DNA of 64,000 bases from Lysinibacillus sp. OF-1 (lineage in GTDB: Bacteria > Bacillota > Bacilli > Bacillales_A > Planococcaceae). The position numbers and the translations under genes are program-made. The stretch lies in contig NZ_CP102798.1 of assembly GCF_028356935.1 (NCBI RefSeq), positions 186,001 to 250,000 on the forward strand. The letters are read 5' to 3'. The notes below the pieces were generated by a model that saw only the letters and a program-made list of their open reading frames with translations, was not told where the DNA came from and did no database searches. Positions 44,855-53,659 of this stretch are shown piece after piece (within the stretch, counting starts at the first letter, position 1; each line of letters begins with the position of its first letter).

Positions 44855-46417
44855 ATGAACAAAGATCGTCAGTTACTGTCCCATATTTTTTATCAACCTA
44901 TTCAAATAGTGACATTACAAGAAATGTTAAATGACAAAGCAGCACATTTCACACATCCTATTATTGTCATCATTTATGAGGGACAAGTAGAGTGCACCCA
45001 CCAAGGTAAGAAGATTCAGCTTAGTTCAAATTCTGTTATGCTGTTGAACGATACTGACGATTTTCATCTACTTGAAACAGGTGAAAGTAGCGGAATCGTC
45101 ATTCAGTACTGTGCATATGGCTCTAAAACGGATCATTTATTACAAGATGCTATTTTAATTGAACATGGCTCCTATCGGCTCATGAATCTAGCTAAAGAAA
45201 TAGAAAAGGAAGCGGACGCCCAAGGTAACAATCCGTTTCACTTACAAAAATTATTTGGTGAAATGCTTGAAGTGTTATACAACCATTTACGTGATAATAC
45301 ACAACAACAACTATGGATTGATAAGGTACTTCATTATATCAACCTACATTTTCGTGAAGAATTAACAAGGGAGCAGCTGGCTGAAAATGCACAAGTAAGT
45401 CCTGAGCATTTTTCACGTACCTTCCACAAGCATACTGGTCATACATATAGTGAATATTTAACGTTGCTAAGAATACGAGAATCCCAGAAAAAGCTGTTGT
45501 TAGCGATGCCGAAATTAGATGATCTTGCCCAGGAGGTTGGCTACCGTGAGGGTACTTATTTAAGTCGGAAATTTAAAGAATTAGTGGGTATGTCACCGAC
45601 AGTTTATTATCAAAAATCGAAGCGTGTCATTGCGCTTAATACCAATCATACAGCCTGCTTACTTGCTCTGGGCATTACGCCAGTGTTGGGGGTGTATTCT
45701 CCATTTCTGGAGGGCATCGAGCCAGTACCCTCTTTGCAGAGGCTTAAAGGCTATGAGTATGCTATTACGTCAAATTATCAGGAGATAACCGCAGCATGTT
45801 CAGATGTCATTGTTAACTACAGTGGTGGCAAGGAGAAACAAGCATTACTGTCAGTAGCCCCTGTATTCGAGCTACCATGTAGACAATTGAGTTGGCGAGA
45901 GCAATTTGGGCTGATTGCCGATATTGTTGATAGGCGAGAAGTGTGTAAGAGCTGGCTTCAGCAATATGATGAACAAATAGCGCATTGTAACTATATTCTT
46001 GATCAACAACTTGGGTCAAGAAGGGGTACCGCTATTGTTTGGGAAATAGGTAGTCATCAAGCATATTGTTTAAATAGTAGTCATGGGAGAGGAAGTCATA
46101 TATTATATGAGGATTTAGGCTTTAGTCGACCAGATGCGATAGTCACGAAAAACATTGAACAAACAGGCTACTTAACAGTAGATATTGAAGATATTGTGTA
46201 CTTTCCAGCTGATTATATATTCGTTACGGCTCTTCCTACAACAGATTTTGGAAAGGAGTGTCTCTTAACAGTATTGCAGTCAGAAAAATGGCGGTCACTT
46301 ACGGCAGTGCAAAAGAAGCAGATGTACTTTATGAATCAATATGAATTATTTTATGGCTATGACCCATTATCTACAGTGGCTCAATTACAAAAATTAATGG
46401 AAGTACTAACATCATAA
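44855..46417 (+). CDS. Btr-like AraC regulator with siderophore-binding domain
   Basis: Cytoplasmic regulator of 520 residues: sensing region (about 1-150), AraC HTH pair (about 160-255, TREQLAENAQVSPEHFSRTF, KLDDLAQEVGYREGTYLSRKF), and a FeuA-type domain from about 260 (KRVIALNTNHTACLLALGITPVLGVYS). No signal peptide. GGAGA precedes the ATG. It lies between two lipoprotein genes (43800 divergent, 46518 downstream) and may control both. The ligand is unknown. Confidence 0.9.
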   Translation: MNKDRQLLSHIFYQPIQIVTLQEMLNDKAAHFTHPIIVIIYEGQVECTHQGKKIQLSSNSVMLLNDTDDFHLLETGESSGIVIQYCAYGSKTDHLLQDAILIEHGSYRLMNLAKEIEKEADAQGNNPFHLQKLFGEMLEVLYNHLRDNTQQQLWIDKVLHYINLHFREELTREQLAENAQVSPEHFSRTFHKHTGHTYSEYLTLLRIRESQKKLLLAMPKLDDLAQEVGYREGTYLSRKFKELVGMSPTVYYQKSKRVIALNTNHTACLLALGITPVLGVYSPFLEGIEPVPSLQRLKGYEYAITSNYQEITAACSDVIVNYSGGKEKQALLSVAPVFELPCRQLSWREQFGLIADIVDRREVCKSWLQQYDEQIAHCNYILDQQLGSRRGTAIVWEIGSHQAYCLNSSHGRGSHILYEDLGFSRPDAIVTKNIEQTGYLTVDIEDIVYFPADYIFVTALPTTDFGKECLLTVLQSEKWRSLTAVQKKQMYFMNQYELFYGYDPLSTVAQLQKLMEVLTS

Positions 46418-46479
46418 AAGTACAAGGGAACAAATCACTTCCATGCATAGACAGTTATTTTACTTTCTTCTACAATTAT

Positions 46480-46494
46480 TGAGAATGATTATCA
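46480..46494 (+). promoter_or_regulatory. Fur box before the lipoprotein gene at 46518
   Basis: TGAGAATGATTATCA (one mismatch) 23 nt before the ATG. Confidence 0.82.
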
Positions 46495-46517
46495 ACTAAT
46501 GTGTATGGAGGGAAAAA

Positions 46518-47462
46518 ATGCTTAGACAAAATAGAAAATTCATAGCACCACTGTTTCTTCTATTACTTCTTTTGTTAACGGCTTGTGGGGAAAATGAAAA
46601 AAACACTAGTTCAACTACAGAACAAGATACAAAAGAAGCAGAGACAAAAACGGTCCAGACGACAAATGGCGAAATTGTTATTCCGACTAATCCACAGCGT
46701 ATCGTAGCAGAGGAATATATTGCTAGTTTGCTTGTATTGGACGTGAAACCAGTGGGAGCTCCTGGGTTGGCTCTTGAAAACTATTATTTAAAGGATGGAT
46801 TAAAGGATGTAGAAGAAATCGGTGATTATGGAAAACCATCGATTGAAAAAGTTATATCACTCAAACCAGATTTAATTATTACGGGCAATGGGGAAAATTA
46901 CGATGCTTTAAGTAAAATTGCACCGACAGTTGTCATCCCTTATGGTGAATTAAAGAATGCACATGAAGAGCTTACATATTTTGGTGAATTGCTTGACAAA
47001 GAGCAGGAAGCGAAGGATTGGCTCGCACAATACGATCAAAAGATTGCCGATGCAAAAGCACTGGTAGATGCGATTATTCCAGAGGATGCAAGCTTTTCTA
47101 TTATTGAAGATGCAGGCAAATCTTATTATGCTTATGGCGATAACTTTGGACGTGGTGGACAGCCAGTTTATCAGTCGCTTGGTCGTAAGCCACCCGCTAA
47201 AGTAGCAGACGAAATTATGGAAAAGCAGTGGGTTGAAATTTCAAAAGAGGTGCTAGCAGATTATACAGGAGACTACATCATTTTAACTGCAGATGGTCGC
47301 ACAGTTGAAGATTTTAAAAATGATCCAATATGGGGTAGCCTACCAGCTGTAAAAAACGATCATCTTTATGTTTGGCCTGAGGAACGTTCGTGGTACTATG
47401 ACCCTACAGCAGTGTTGGCTCAGGTTGAGGAATTAACCAAATGGCTAACGACTAAAAAATAA
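46518..47462 (+). CDS. Iron-siderophore binding lipoprotein
   Basis: Lipoprotein of 314 residues; lipobox LLTAC (Cys about 23). FeuA-type domain: NPQRIVAEEYIASLLVLDVKPVGAPG, SLKPDLIITGNG, KIAPTVVIPYG, DNFGRGGQPVYQSLGRKPP and WYYDPTAVLAQVEEL. It is close in style to the lipoprotein at 34546. GGAGGG lies 7 nt before the ATG. Followed by a terminator; no transport partner is adjacent. Confidence 0.93.
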   Translation: MLRQNRKFIAPLFLLLLLLLTACGENEKNTSSTTEQDTKEAETKTVQTTNGEIVIPTNPQRIVAEEYIASLLVLDVKPVGAPGLALENYYLKDGLKDVEEIGDYGKPSIEKVISLKPDLIITGNGENYDALSKIAPTVVIPYGELKNAHEELTYFGELLDKEQEAKDWLAQYDQKIADAKALVDAIIPEDASFSIIEDAGKSYYAYGDNFGRGGQPVYQSLGRKPPAKVADEIMEKQWVEISKEVLADYTGDYIILTADGRTVEDFKNDPIWGSLPAVKNDHLYVWPEERSWYYDPTAVLAQVEELTKWLTTKK

Positions 47463-47516
47463 CAGGGTGAGTTGTGCAGATAATTTATTAGTACGATGGT
47501 TTATAGCAAGTAAAAA

Positions 47517-47553
47517 AAGGAAGCAACTTTAGCAATAAAGGTGCTTCTTTTTT
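47517..47553 (+). terminator. Rho-independent terminator
   Basis: GGAAGC-CTTT / AAG-GCTTC stem around an AGCAATA loop, then six T residues. Confidence 0.8.
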
Positions 47554-47576
47554 GTTGTTTCATTTTAATATATTAT

Positions 47577-47591
47577 TGAGAATGTTTATCA
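47577..47591 (+). promoter_or_regulatory. Fur box before fused ORF 3
   Basis: TGAGAATGTTTATCA, two mismatches to the consensus; TATAAT follows at about 47595. Confidence 0.72.
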
Positions 47592-47652
47592 TTTATAATA
47601 TTCACATGAGGTACCATTCTATGCTTTGATTAGAAAGGTGTGAAAACAAACA

Positions 47653-49563
47653 GTGAACATAGATGATCATATCCTTTTGTGGAAAGCGGCTTCCATTCAA
47701 TTGTTTGATATTCGTTATACAAGGATGCAAAGTGATGAACAGCTTAGCTCCTATCGTGTACCAGCTAGCGGTTTTTTGTACGCAATAAAGGGAAAGGCTA
47801 AAGTATTATTAGACAGTAAAGCCTATAAGATAGAAAATTTTTATATAGTGCATGTTGGTAAAGGGAGCTGCCTGCATATTAGTGCTGTAGAAGATAGTTT
47901 GGAGTACTATTTAATTCTCTACAAAGCGACGTTACCTCTTCCTCATAGAAAAAATTTGCTAGCATTGTGGGAACGTGAAAAACCTTTTCAGCTTCAATAT
48001 GTTTTTCAAATTTCGAATGCGCTCACATTACAGGAAAAAATCGAAACTATGCACCGAGAGTGGCTCAAACAGGGCAATCTAGCCCATTTTCATGTCAAAG
48101 TCCTTTTTTATCAATTCATTTATGAACTTTTGCAGCAATTACATCAACAGCAGGTCATTGTTCAACAGCCGGACCTTGTGGAGCAAATTCAAAATTATAT
48201 AGAAGAATATTACAATCAACCGATTACACGAGAATCGCTTGCTCAAATGTTGAATTATAGTGTGCCCTATATAGCTAAGCAATTTAAGCAGAAGACGGGT
48301 AGAAGTATTATTGATTATCTTATCCAGATAAGAATACAAAAAGCACAGCAGTTATTATTACATACCACTTCGAGCTTGCAGGAGATTGCGTCGAGTGTTG
48401 GCTATGAAGATGTCTCTTATTTTATCCGTATCTTTAAAAAGTACAGTGGGCAAACCCCAATGCAATTTAAACAACAGCCAGATAAGCATAAATCGTATCG
48501 TCCTATGTATCGGCTTTCTTTGTCTAATGATAAAAAGTGGATACGACATTATATTGATAATGATAATTATTATCAATATAAAGCAAAAGGAGATTTATCG
48601 ATGAATAAAAAAGCAAAGTCCTCTATGATGGCGACTTTATTGCTATGCTTCACTTTATTGCTTAGTGCATGCTCTGGTACTGCTATCACAGCTTCTAATA
48701 ATGGAGAAACAAAAGCACCAGCTAATGAGTCAACGGAAGTACAGTCGACAACCAAAATTGTATCCACTGTGAAGGGGGATGTCGAGATTCCTGTTGACCC
48801 AGAACGTATCGTAACCGATTATTACCCAGGTTTTTTATTAACTATGGGCATTAAACCAGTTGGAACACAGGAGCTTTATATGAAAAGCCCTTACCTGAAG
48901 GAGCATAATGAAGGAATTACTTATTTTGAAGAATCCCTTGAAGCAGTAGTTGATTTGAAGCCCGACCTTATCATTACTGGGGATGATAAGAAATACGAAG
49001 CATATGCTAAAATAGCGCCTACAGTTTTAATACCCTTTAATTTAGAAATGGATGCAACATTGGAGGAGTTTAGTAAAATTTTAGATAAAGAAGAAGAAGT
49101 GAAGGCTTGGTTAGATGACTATAGTCAAAGGGTAGCAAAAGCGAGACAAACGGTTCAAGATATCATTGGTAAGGATCAAACCGTGACGATTTTTGCTGGT
49201 GGAGCAAAAAATAACATAACATTATATGGTAATGGTTATACAGGGCGATCATTTTATGATGGGCTTGGGCTAACTCCACCCGCAAAAGTAGTAGAGGAAA
49301 TTGATCCTGAAAAGCCGTGGCTGGAATTATCACCTGAATTACTTCCAGATTATGCGGGTGATTATATTTTTGTGGCTGTTGATAAAGCGACAGAAACATA
49401 TGATTATAAAAACGAACCAGTTTGGAAAACGCTAGATGCTGTGCAAGATGATCAAATTTTTGAAATTGATGGCTGGAGTTTCTGGTTTTCAGATCCTATT
49501 TCAATCCTAGGACAAATTGAAGAAGTGACAGAAATGCTAGTACAGCATGCAAAAGCAAAATAA
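47653..49563 (+). CDS. AraC regulator - siderophore lipoprotein fused ORF 3
   Basis: 636 codons from a GTG start (MNIDDHILLWKAASIQLFDIRY). AraC sensing region, then an HTH pair at about 180-275 (TRESLAQMLNYSVPYIAKQF, SLQEIASSVGYEDVSYFIRIF). A 41-residue linker contains YIDNDNYYQYK. A lipoprotein starts at Met317 (48601): KKAK n-region, LLLCFTLLLSAC with Cys at position 24, and a binding domain (DPERIVTDYYPGFLLTMGIKPVGTQ, DLKPDLIITGDD, KIAPTVLIPF). AAAAGGAG stands 9 nt before ATG 48601. The binding half resembles the lipoproteins at 34546 and 46518. Followed by a terminator and then by fused ORF 4 in the same direction. Confidence 0.88.
   Translation: MNIDDHILLWKAASIQLFDIRYTRMQSDEQLSSYRVPASGFLYAIKGKAKVLLDSKAYKIENFYIVHVGKGSCLHISAVEDSLEYYLILYKATLPLPHRKNLLALWEREKPFQLQYVFQISNALTLQEKIETMHREWLKQGNLAHFHVKVLFYQFIYELLQQLHQQQVIVQQPDLVEQIQNYIEEYYNQPITRESLAQMLNYSVPYIAKQFKQKTGRSIIDYLIQIRIQKAQQLLLHTTSSLQEIASSVGYEDVSYFIRIFKKYSGQTPMQFKQQPDKHKSYRPMYRLSLSNDKKWIRHYIDNDNYYQYKAKGDLSMNKKAKSSMMATLLLCFTLLLSACSGTAITASNNGETKAPANESTEVQSTTKIVSTVKGDVEIPVDPERIVTDYYPGFLLTMGIKPVGTQELYMKSPYLKEHNEGITYFEESLEAVVDLKPDLIITGDDKKYEAYAKIAPTVLIPFNLEMDATLEEFSKILDKEEEVKAWLDDYSQRVAKARQTVQDIIGKDQTVTIFAGGAKNNITLYGNGYTGRSFYDGLGLTPPAKVVEEIDPEKPWLELSPELLPDYAGDYIFVAVDKATETYDYKNEPVWKTLDAVQDDQIFEIDGWSFWFSDPISILGQIEEVTEMLVQHAKAK
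48527..48555 (+). promoter_or_regulatory. Promoter-like sequence inside fused ORF 3
   Basis: ATGATA (weak -35), 17-nt spacer, TATATT, placed just before the internal Fur box as in the other three fused ORFs. Confidence 0.4.
48561..48575 (+). promoter_or_regulatory. Fur box inside fused ORF 3
   Basis: TGATAATTATTATCA, perfect 7-1-7 match, 25 nt before the lipoprotein ATG at 48601. Confidence 0.85.
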
Positions 49564-49575
49564 ATGGGATTCCAT

Positions 49576-49611
49576 AAAATCACTCAAGCATTGGATGTTT
49601 GAGTGATTTTT
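49576..49611 (+). terminator. Rho-independent terminator
   Basis: AAATCACTCAA / TTGAGTGATTT stem with T tract. Confidence 0.88.
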
Positions 49612-49644
49612 CTATGTTTCATGCATGATTGTAGAAAAATATAT

Positions 49645-49659
49645 TGAGAACGATTATCA
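49645..49659 (+). promoter_or_regulatory. Fur box before fused ORF 4
   Basis: TGAGAACGATTATCA, two mismatches to the consensus; TTATAAT follows. Confidence 0.78.
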
Positions 49660-49706
49660 ATTATAATAAACTGGGAGATAGTGATAATTGGAAGGAATGA
49701 TGTAGG

Positions 49707-51629
49707 ATGCTGCCAAAAGAGGAGTTTTTTTTTCTTTGGAATCATGCAACGATTAAAGTACTCGATATACGATATGAACTATTTAAACCTGAAGAGATTG
49801 GGAAATTATATAAATTGCCTGCTAATATGTTTCTTTTTGCCACAGGTGGAGGTGCAGAAATCCAGATCGATTTAACAAACTATACACTAGAGGGCTTTCA
49901 TCTTATTCACGGTGGAAAAGGCTCCACTTTGCAAATCGTGGCAACAGACAAAGGGTTTGAATACTACATGGTATTTTATCGAGCTTCCATTCCTTTAACC
50001 CTTAATAAAATGATAGCAAGAGCCATGCAAAGCAATAATCCTTTCAACTATCAATACAGTCTTATACCTAACTCACCTATTACTATGTTTAAAAAAATAC
50101 ATTATATGTATATAGAATGGGGAAATGCTAATAATCTCAGCAAATTTACCATTAAATCGCTATTCTATCAATTATTAAATGAGATTTTCAAGCAGTTAGA
50201 ACAAGACAGTATCGACATTCAAAAGCTGAATGTCTCTAGTCAAATTAAAGCCTATCTAGAAGAAAATTATGCACAGCCATTGACTTTAGAATCAATTGCG
50301 AAGGCATTACGCTATAGTCCATCCCATTTATCCATTCAATTCAAGCAACAAATAGGTTGTAGTCCGATTGAGTATTTAATTCAGCTCCGTATTGAAAAAG
50401 CTTCTATTTTGCTTGAGCAGACAAATGCTAGCTTGCGCGATATCGCAATGGGTGTCGGCTATAACGATGTTTATTATTTTAGTAGACTATTCAAAAAGAG
50501 AGTAGGCGTTTCCCCCACAAAATTTCGTCAAAGGGAACAGTTGAATCGTCTAGTAAAAGATAGTCCTTCAATGTCTGAAAGATACTCTATTGTCGATTGG
50601 AGCTTCCAAGATTATATTGAGAATGGTTATCAATATAATGAAAGGAAGTATGAACCAATGAATAAAAGAGGATTATCAGCTATTGCAACACTCTTTCTAT
50701 GTCTGACACTTTTATTAAATGCTTGCAGTAGTGGAGCAACAACAAATACTGGAAGCGGGGAAAAACAGGCCTCTACGGCACAAGCAGTCAGCGAATCACA
50801 AACAAAAATTGTATCCACTATGAAAGGAGATGTAGAAATACCTGTAAATCCTGAGCGAGTAGTGGTGATGTATTATACAGGTGATGTACTAGCTTTTGAT
50901 GTGACACCAGTGGGCTCCTCTAAAATACAAGAGGGAGCAGCATTTGAGGAAGAATTAAAAACAGTTGAAAGTTTAGGTGAGTGGTTCGAACCAAATGTGG
51001 AGGCAGTAATCCAATTAAAACCTGACGTCATCATTATCCCAAGTAAGGATGAGCTGTATGAGCAAATGCAAAAAATTGCACCTACTGTCATGATCGATTT
51101 CTCTACATCACTGGATGACCGTTTAACGAAGATTGGTGAAGTATTAGGGAAAGAGAAAGAAGCAAAAGAGCTTTTAGCTAATTTCTATACAAAAGTAGAG
51201 AACAGTCAAGAGAAGCTGAAAGAGGCAGGTATTTTAGATAAAACAGTTAGTATTATGGAAGGCGGCAAAGGACAAATGTCCGTAGTGACAAGCTATACCT
51301 ATGGACGTGGTTCCCAAGCTATTTATGAGTATTTAGGTTTGAAAGCACCTGATATTATTCAAAAGAAAATTGATGACAAAAACAACACGGATGAGGCAAT
51401 CAATGTTTCTTTAGAAGTACTAACAGATTATGCAGGTGATTTTGTGTTCCGTTCATCCTACGAAGGAATGGTGGATTTAACAGATCACCCAGTTTGGTCT
51501 AATATCCCAGCCGTTAAAGAAGGAAGACTGATTGAAATGGATTTTGGTTTTTGTTACTATAACGACATTTATTCATTAACAAAGCAGCTAGATTTCATCG
51601 TGGACAACCTAGTAGCTACGACAAAATAG
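49707..51629 (+). CDS. AraC regulator - siderophore lipoprotein fused ORF 4
   Basis: 640 codons. The sensing region begins MLPKEEFFFLWNHATIKVLDIRY. The HTH pair (about 185-275) includes TLESIAKALRYSPSHLSIQF and ASLRDIAMGVGYNDVYYFSRLF. A linker of the same length as in ORFs 2 and 3 ends YIENGYQYN. A lipoprotein starts at Met318 (50658) with FLCLTLLLNAC (Cys at position 23) and a binding domain (NPERVVVMYYTGDVLAFDVTPVG, QLKPDVIIIPSKDE, KIAPTVMIDF, YTYGRGSQAIYEYLGLKAP). AAAGGAAG lies 9 nt before ATG 50658. Its linker Fur box is one hexamer shorter than in the other copies, yet the frame stays open. A GGAAGG site lies upstream of the first ATG. Confidence 0.88.
   Translation: MLPKEEFFFLWNHATIKVLDIRYELFKPEEIGKLYKLPANMFLFATGGGAEIQIDLTNYTLEGFHLIHGGKGSTLQIVATDKGFEYYMVFYRASIPLTLNKMIARAMQSNNPFNYQYSLIPNSPITMFKKIHYMYIEWGNANNLSKFTIKSLFYQLLNEIFKQLEQDSIDIQKLNVSSQIKAYLEENYAQPLTLESIAKALRYSPSHLSIQFKQQIGCSPIEYLIQLRIEKASILLEQTNASLRDIAMGVGYNDVYYFSRLFKKRVGVSPTKFRQREQLNRLVKDSPSMSERYSIVDWSFQDYIENGYQYNERKYEPMNKRGLSAIATLFLCLTLLLNACSSGATTNTGSGEKQASTAQAVSESQTKIVSTMKGDVEIPVNPERVVVMYYTGDVLAFDVTPVGSSKIQEGAAFEEELKTVESLGEWFEPNVEAVIQLKPDVIIIPSKDELYEQMQKIAPTVMIDFSTSLDDRLTKIGEVLGKEKEAKELLANFYTKVENSQEKLKEAGILDKTVSIMEGGKGQMSVVTSYTYGRGSQAIYEYLGLKAPDIIQKKIDDKNNTDEAINVSLEVLTDYAGDFVFRSSYEGMVDLTDHPVWSNIPAVKEGRLIEMDFGFCYYNDIYSLTKQLDFIVDNLVATTK
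50590..50618 (+). promoter_or_regulatory. Promoter-like sequence inside fused ORF 4
   Basis: TTGTCG, 17-nt spacer, TATATT, overlapping the start of the internal Fur box. Confidence 0.48.
50618..50632 (+). promoter_or_regulatory. Fur box inside fused ORF 4
   Basis: TGAGAATGGTTATCA, two mismatches to 7-1-7, 25 nt before the lipoprotein ATG at 50658. Confidence 0.75.
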
Positions 51630-51646
51630 TATAAACATTAGAGAGT

Positions 51647-51675
51647 GCCCCATAAATATCGTTTATGGGGCTTTT
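51647..51675 (+). terminator. Rho-independent terminator
   Basis: GCCCCATAAA / TTTATGGGGC stem followed by TTTT, closing the siderophore island. Confidence 0.9.
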
Positions 51676-51735
51676 GTCTACAGTCTGGAACAACTAACTT
51701 GAATTTAGTTGTTTCTTCTTTCAGAAGCGTCATGC

Positions 51736-53034
51736 TTATTTTCTTATAATTTGGAATGTGCCAGACGTAGTTGCTTGAACAATATGACGATTTCCATCAA
51801 CATAGAAGTTAGTATGCAACTTCTCACCTAAATCGTTCCTTTGAATAATGGAAGCATTTTTAGGCAAATTGTTAATAATTAATTCGATGTTTTCCTCGAA
51901 TTCTATAGGTTTATTATTGAGTGTCATTTTGAATGTAATGTTATTTAATTTTCTTTTAAGCTGAATTTCTATGACACCAGTAGTATCCTTATCCACTAAA
52001 GTTGAGAGAGAAGGAATAATTAATGTCATATTAGATTTGGTAGTTAAGATAAATCTTTCTGTGTGAACTCCTGGGTCAGTGACATTTATTTTTGCACTAT
52101 AATCATTTCTATTTCTAGACATAGCCGTTGTTTTACCAGGCAATGCGGCAGTATTGGAAAAATTAGGCTTTGTATTTTCAACTGATTGTGTTGGAAGTTT
52201 ATATTTACCATTCACAAAATCAATTAAAATAGACACATTTGGAACTATTTGTTGCTGCACGGGTGTTAGCGCCTCAAACGCAGTTTTAACCTTTTGTACA
52301 TCCTTAATTGTAGATGTTTTAGGTGATAGAGCAGCAATGGCATTTTCTACATCTTTGGCAGCAGCTTTATCCTTTACGACAAGTCGTTCAGCCTCTAATA
52401 ATAGTTGCTCTGTACCATACGGTAAATAAGCATTTGTAAATTTTCGTAATGCATTATATTCAGCACGTGCTGCCTCAACTTCTTGATGGAAGCTTAAGCG
52501 TGAAGAATTTAATAATTGTATTTTCGTTACTACTTTGTCAATTGTCGTATTTGGACTTATATATGATGATAGTATTCTCTGTGTTTCAGCATTAACAAAT
52601 GTTTTCTGTGCAGCGTTTAAAGAATTGAACCACTCCCTTGTAGCCAAAACATTTTCATAATAATTTACTGCGGTAGGTTCTACAGAAGCTAGTTTTTCTT
52701 CAATTTGTGAAGCGAGTTTACGATATAAAATTCTAGTATGTTGATGATTGGAAAGTACGTCATAATTAGTAACATACTGTTTTTCTGTTTCAGTCAAGTT
52801 GTTATAAGCTTTGAGAGCCGATTCCAATCTTGTTTGGAATGAGGAATATCGATCATCAATGATTGATATGAGCTGAATAACATTCCAGACATTAGAATTG
52901 TAGTAGTAGTTATTATTGTATGTGTAGGCTATTTTTGATGGCTCTGTAACTTCAGCTGCTGATGCTGGTGCACTGTAAAGAAGTGAAGGGATAGCAACTA
53001 AAGACAGCAAAGCCAATCTTTTTTTGTTTTTCAT
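51736..53034 (-). CDS. Exported helical protein of unknown function
   Basis: Secreted protein of 432 residues. A signal peptide (KKRLALLSLVAIPSLLYSAPASAA) is followed by a Tyr/Asn-rich patch (YTYNNNYYYNSN). Three or so helical segments of about 70-90 residues share an A-x-x-x-Y-N-x-L-T-x-x-E/Q-K-x-x-V-x-N pattern (ALKAYNNLTETEKQYVTNYDVL, TREWFNSLNAAQKTFVNAET, KTAFEALTPVQQQIVPNVSIL). A beta-rich C-terminal 130 residues follows. The helical pattern resembles spacer repeats of S-layer and other wall proteins. No anchor motif is visible. Role unknown. Confidence 0.82.
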   Translation of the reverse strand: MKNKKRLALLSLVAIPSLLYSAPASAAEVTEPSKIAYTYNNNYYYNSNVWNVIQLISIIDDRYSSFQTRLESALKAYNNLTETEKQYVTNYDVLSNHQHTRILYRKLASQIEEKLASVEPTAVNYYENVLATREWFNSLNAAQKTFVNAETQRILSSYISPNTTIDKVVTKIQLLNSSRLSFHQEVEAARAEYNALRKFTNAYLPYGTEQLLLEAERLVVKDKAAAKDVENAIAALSPKTSTIKDVQKVKTAFEALTPVQQQIVPNVSILIDFVNGKYKLPTQSVENTKPNFSNTAALPGKTTAMSRNRNDYSAKINVTDPGVHTERFILTTKSNMTLIIPSLSTLVDKDTTGVIEIQLKRKLNNITFKMTLNNKPIEFEENIELIINNLPKNASIIQRNDLGEKLHTNFYVDGNRHIVQATTSGTFQIIRK

Positions 53035-53280
53035 ACTAAGAGAAGCCTCCTATTTTATTTTTCATGGTAGATGCAGTGGGAATCTATCCAAGATTTGGTG
53101 TTAAATCAATTTTATCATAGCCTAGGATCTTTTTATGCATTTTTTAGATGATTAGGTAGATTGGTTATAAAATTTATGTGAGCATCATATAACTTCAGTA
53201 CCTATAGAGGAAGTTATATTTGTAAAGATAATAGAAATTTAATGGGAAAAACAGGAGATGTTGAGTAGAGAGCATGGTGA
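53035..53280. other. Intergenic stretch
   Basis: AT-rich; carries the promoter side of the exported-protein gene. No gene or RNA recognised. Confidence 0.4.
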
Positions 53281-53607
53281 GTCAATTGGTTACAATTGAT
53301 CCCGAAGGTTAAAAATGCATCACTAGGTACTGTTCAAAAGAAGAAAATGAACAATTCATCAAAGTATTATGTTGTAACAGGTACATAAGAAAATCGACAA
53401 ATCGCTGAAAATATTCATGATGTGATGAAGTATTAATTTGGGTGGTATGTAGACATTGAACAGATTAACAGTAGATAGAGAGCCAAGAAGGGAACGGTTA
53501 CAAGCAAACTAAGCAGAAAAGAAAATTAAGCAGCTGAACAGTCAAAAGTTACGAATGTGATACATGAAAAATACAAGGATGTTCAGGATTTGTTCAGTAC
53601 CATGTAG
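53281..53607 (+). pseudogene. Decayed gene remnant, possibly of a SPOR-like wall protein
   Basis: One frame stays coding-like for about 108 codons but has stops at 53386, 53434, 53476 and 53527. Readable pieces are NASLGTVQKKKMNNSSKYYV, VTGT, ENRQIAENIHDVMKY, FGWYVDIEQINSR and TNVIHEKYKDVQDLFSTM. The pattern YYVVTGT..ENRQIAENIHDVMK..FGW recalls SPOR-type peptidoglycan-binding domains, but the match is by eye and weak. A strong terminator follows, as for a former gene end. Confidence 0.4.
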
Positions 53608-53659
53608 TAAGCTATTTTATGTAATCTTGTCAATGTCTTAAACTGTAAGCAAACCAAGA

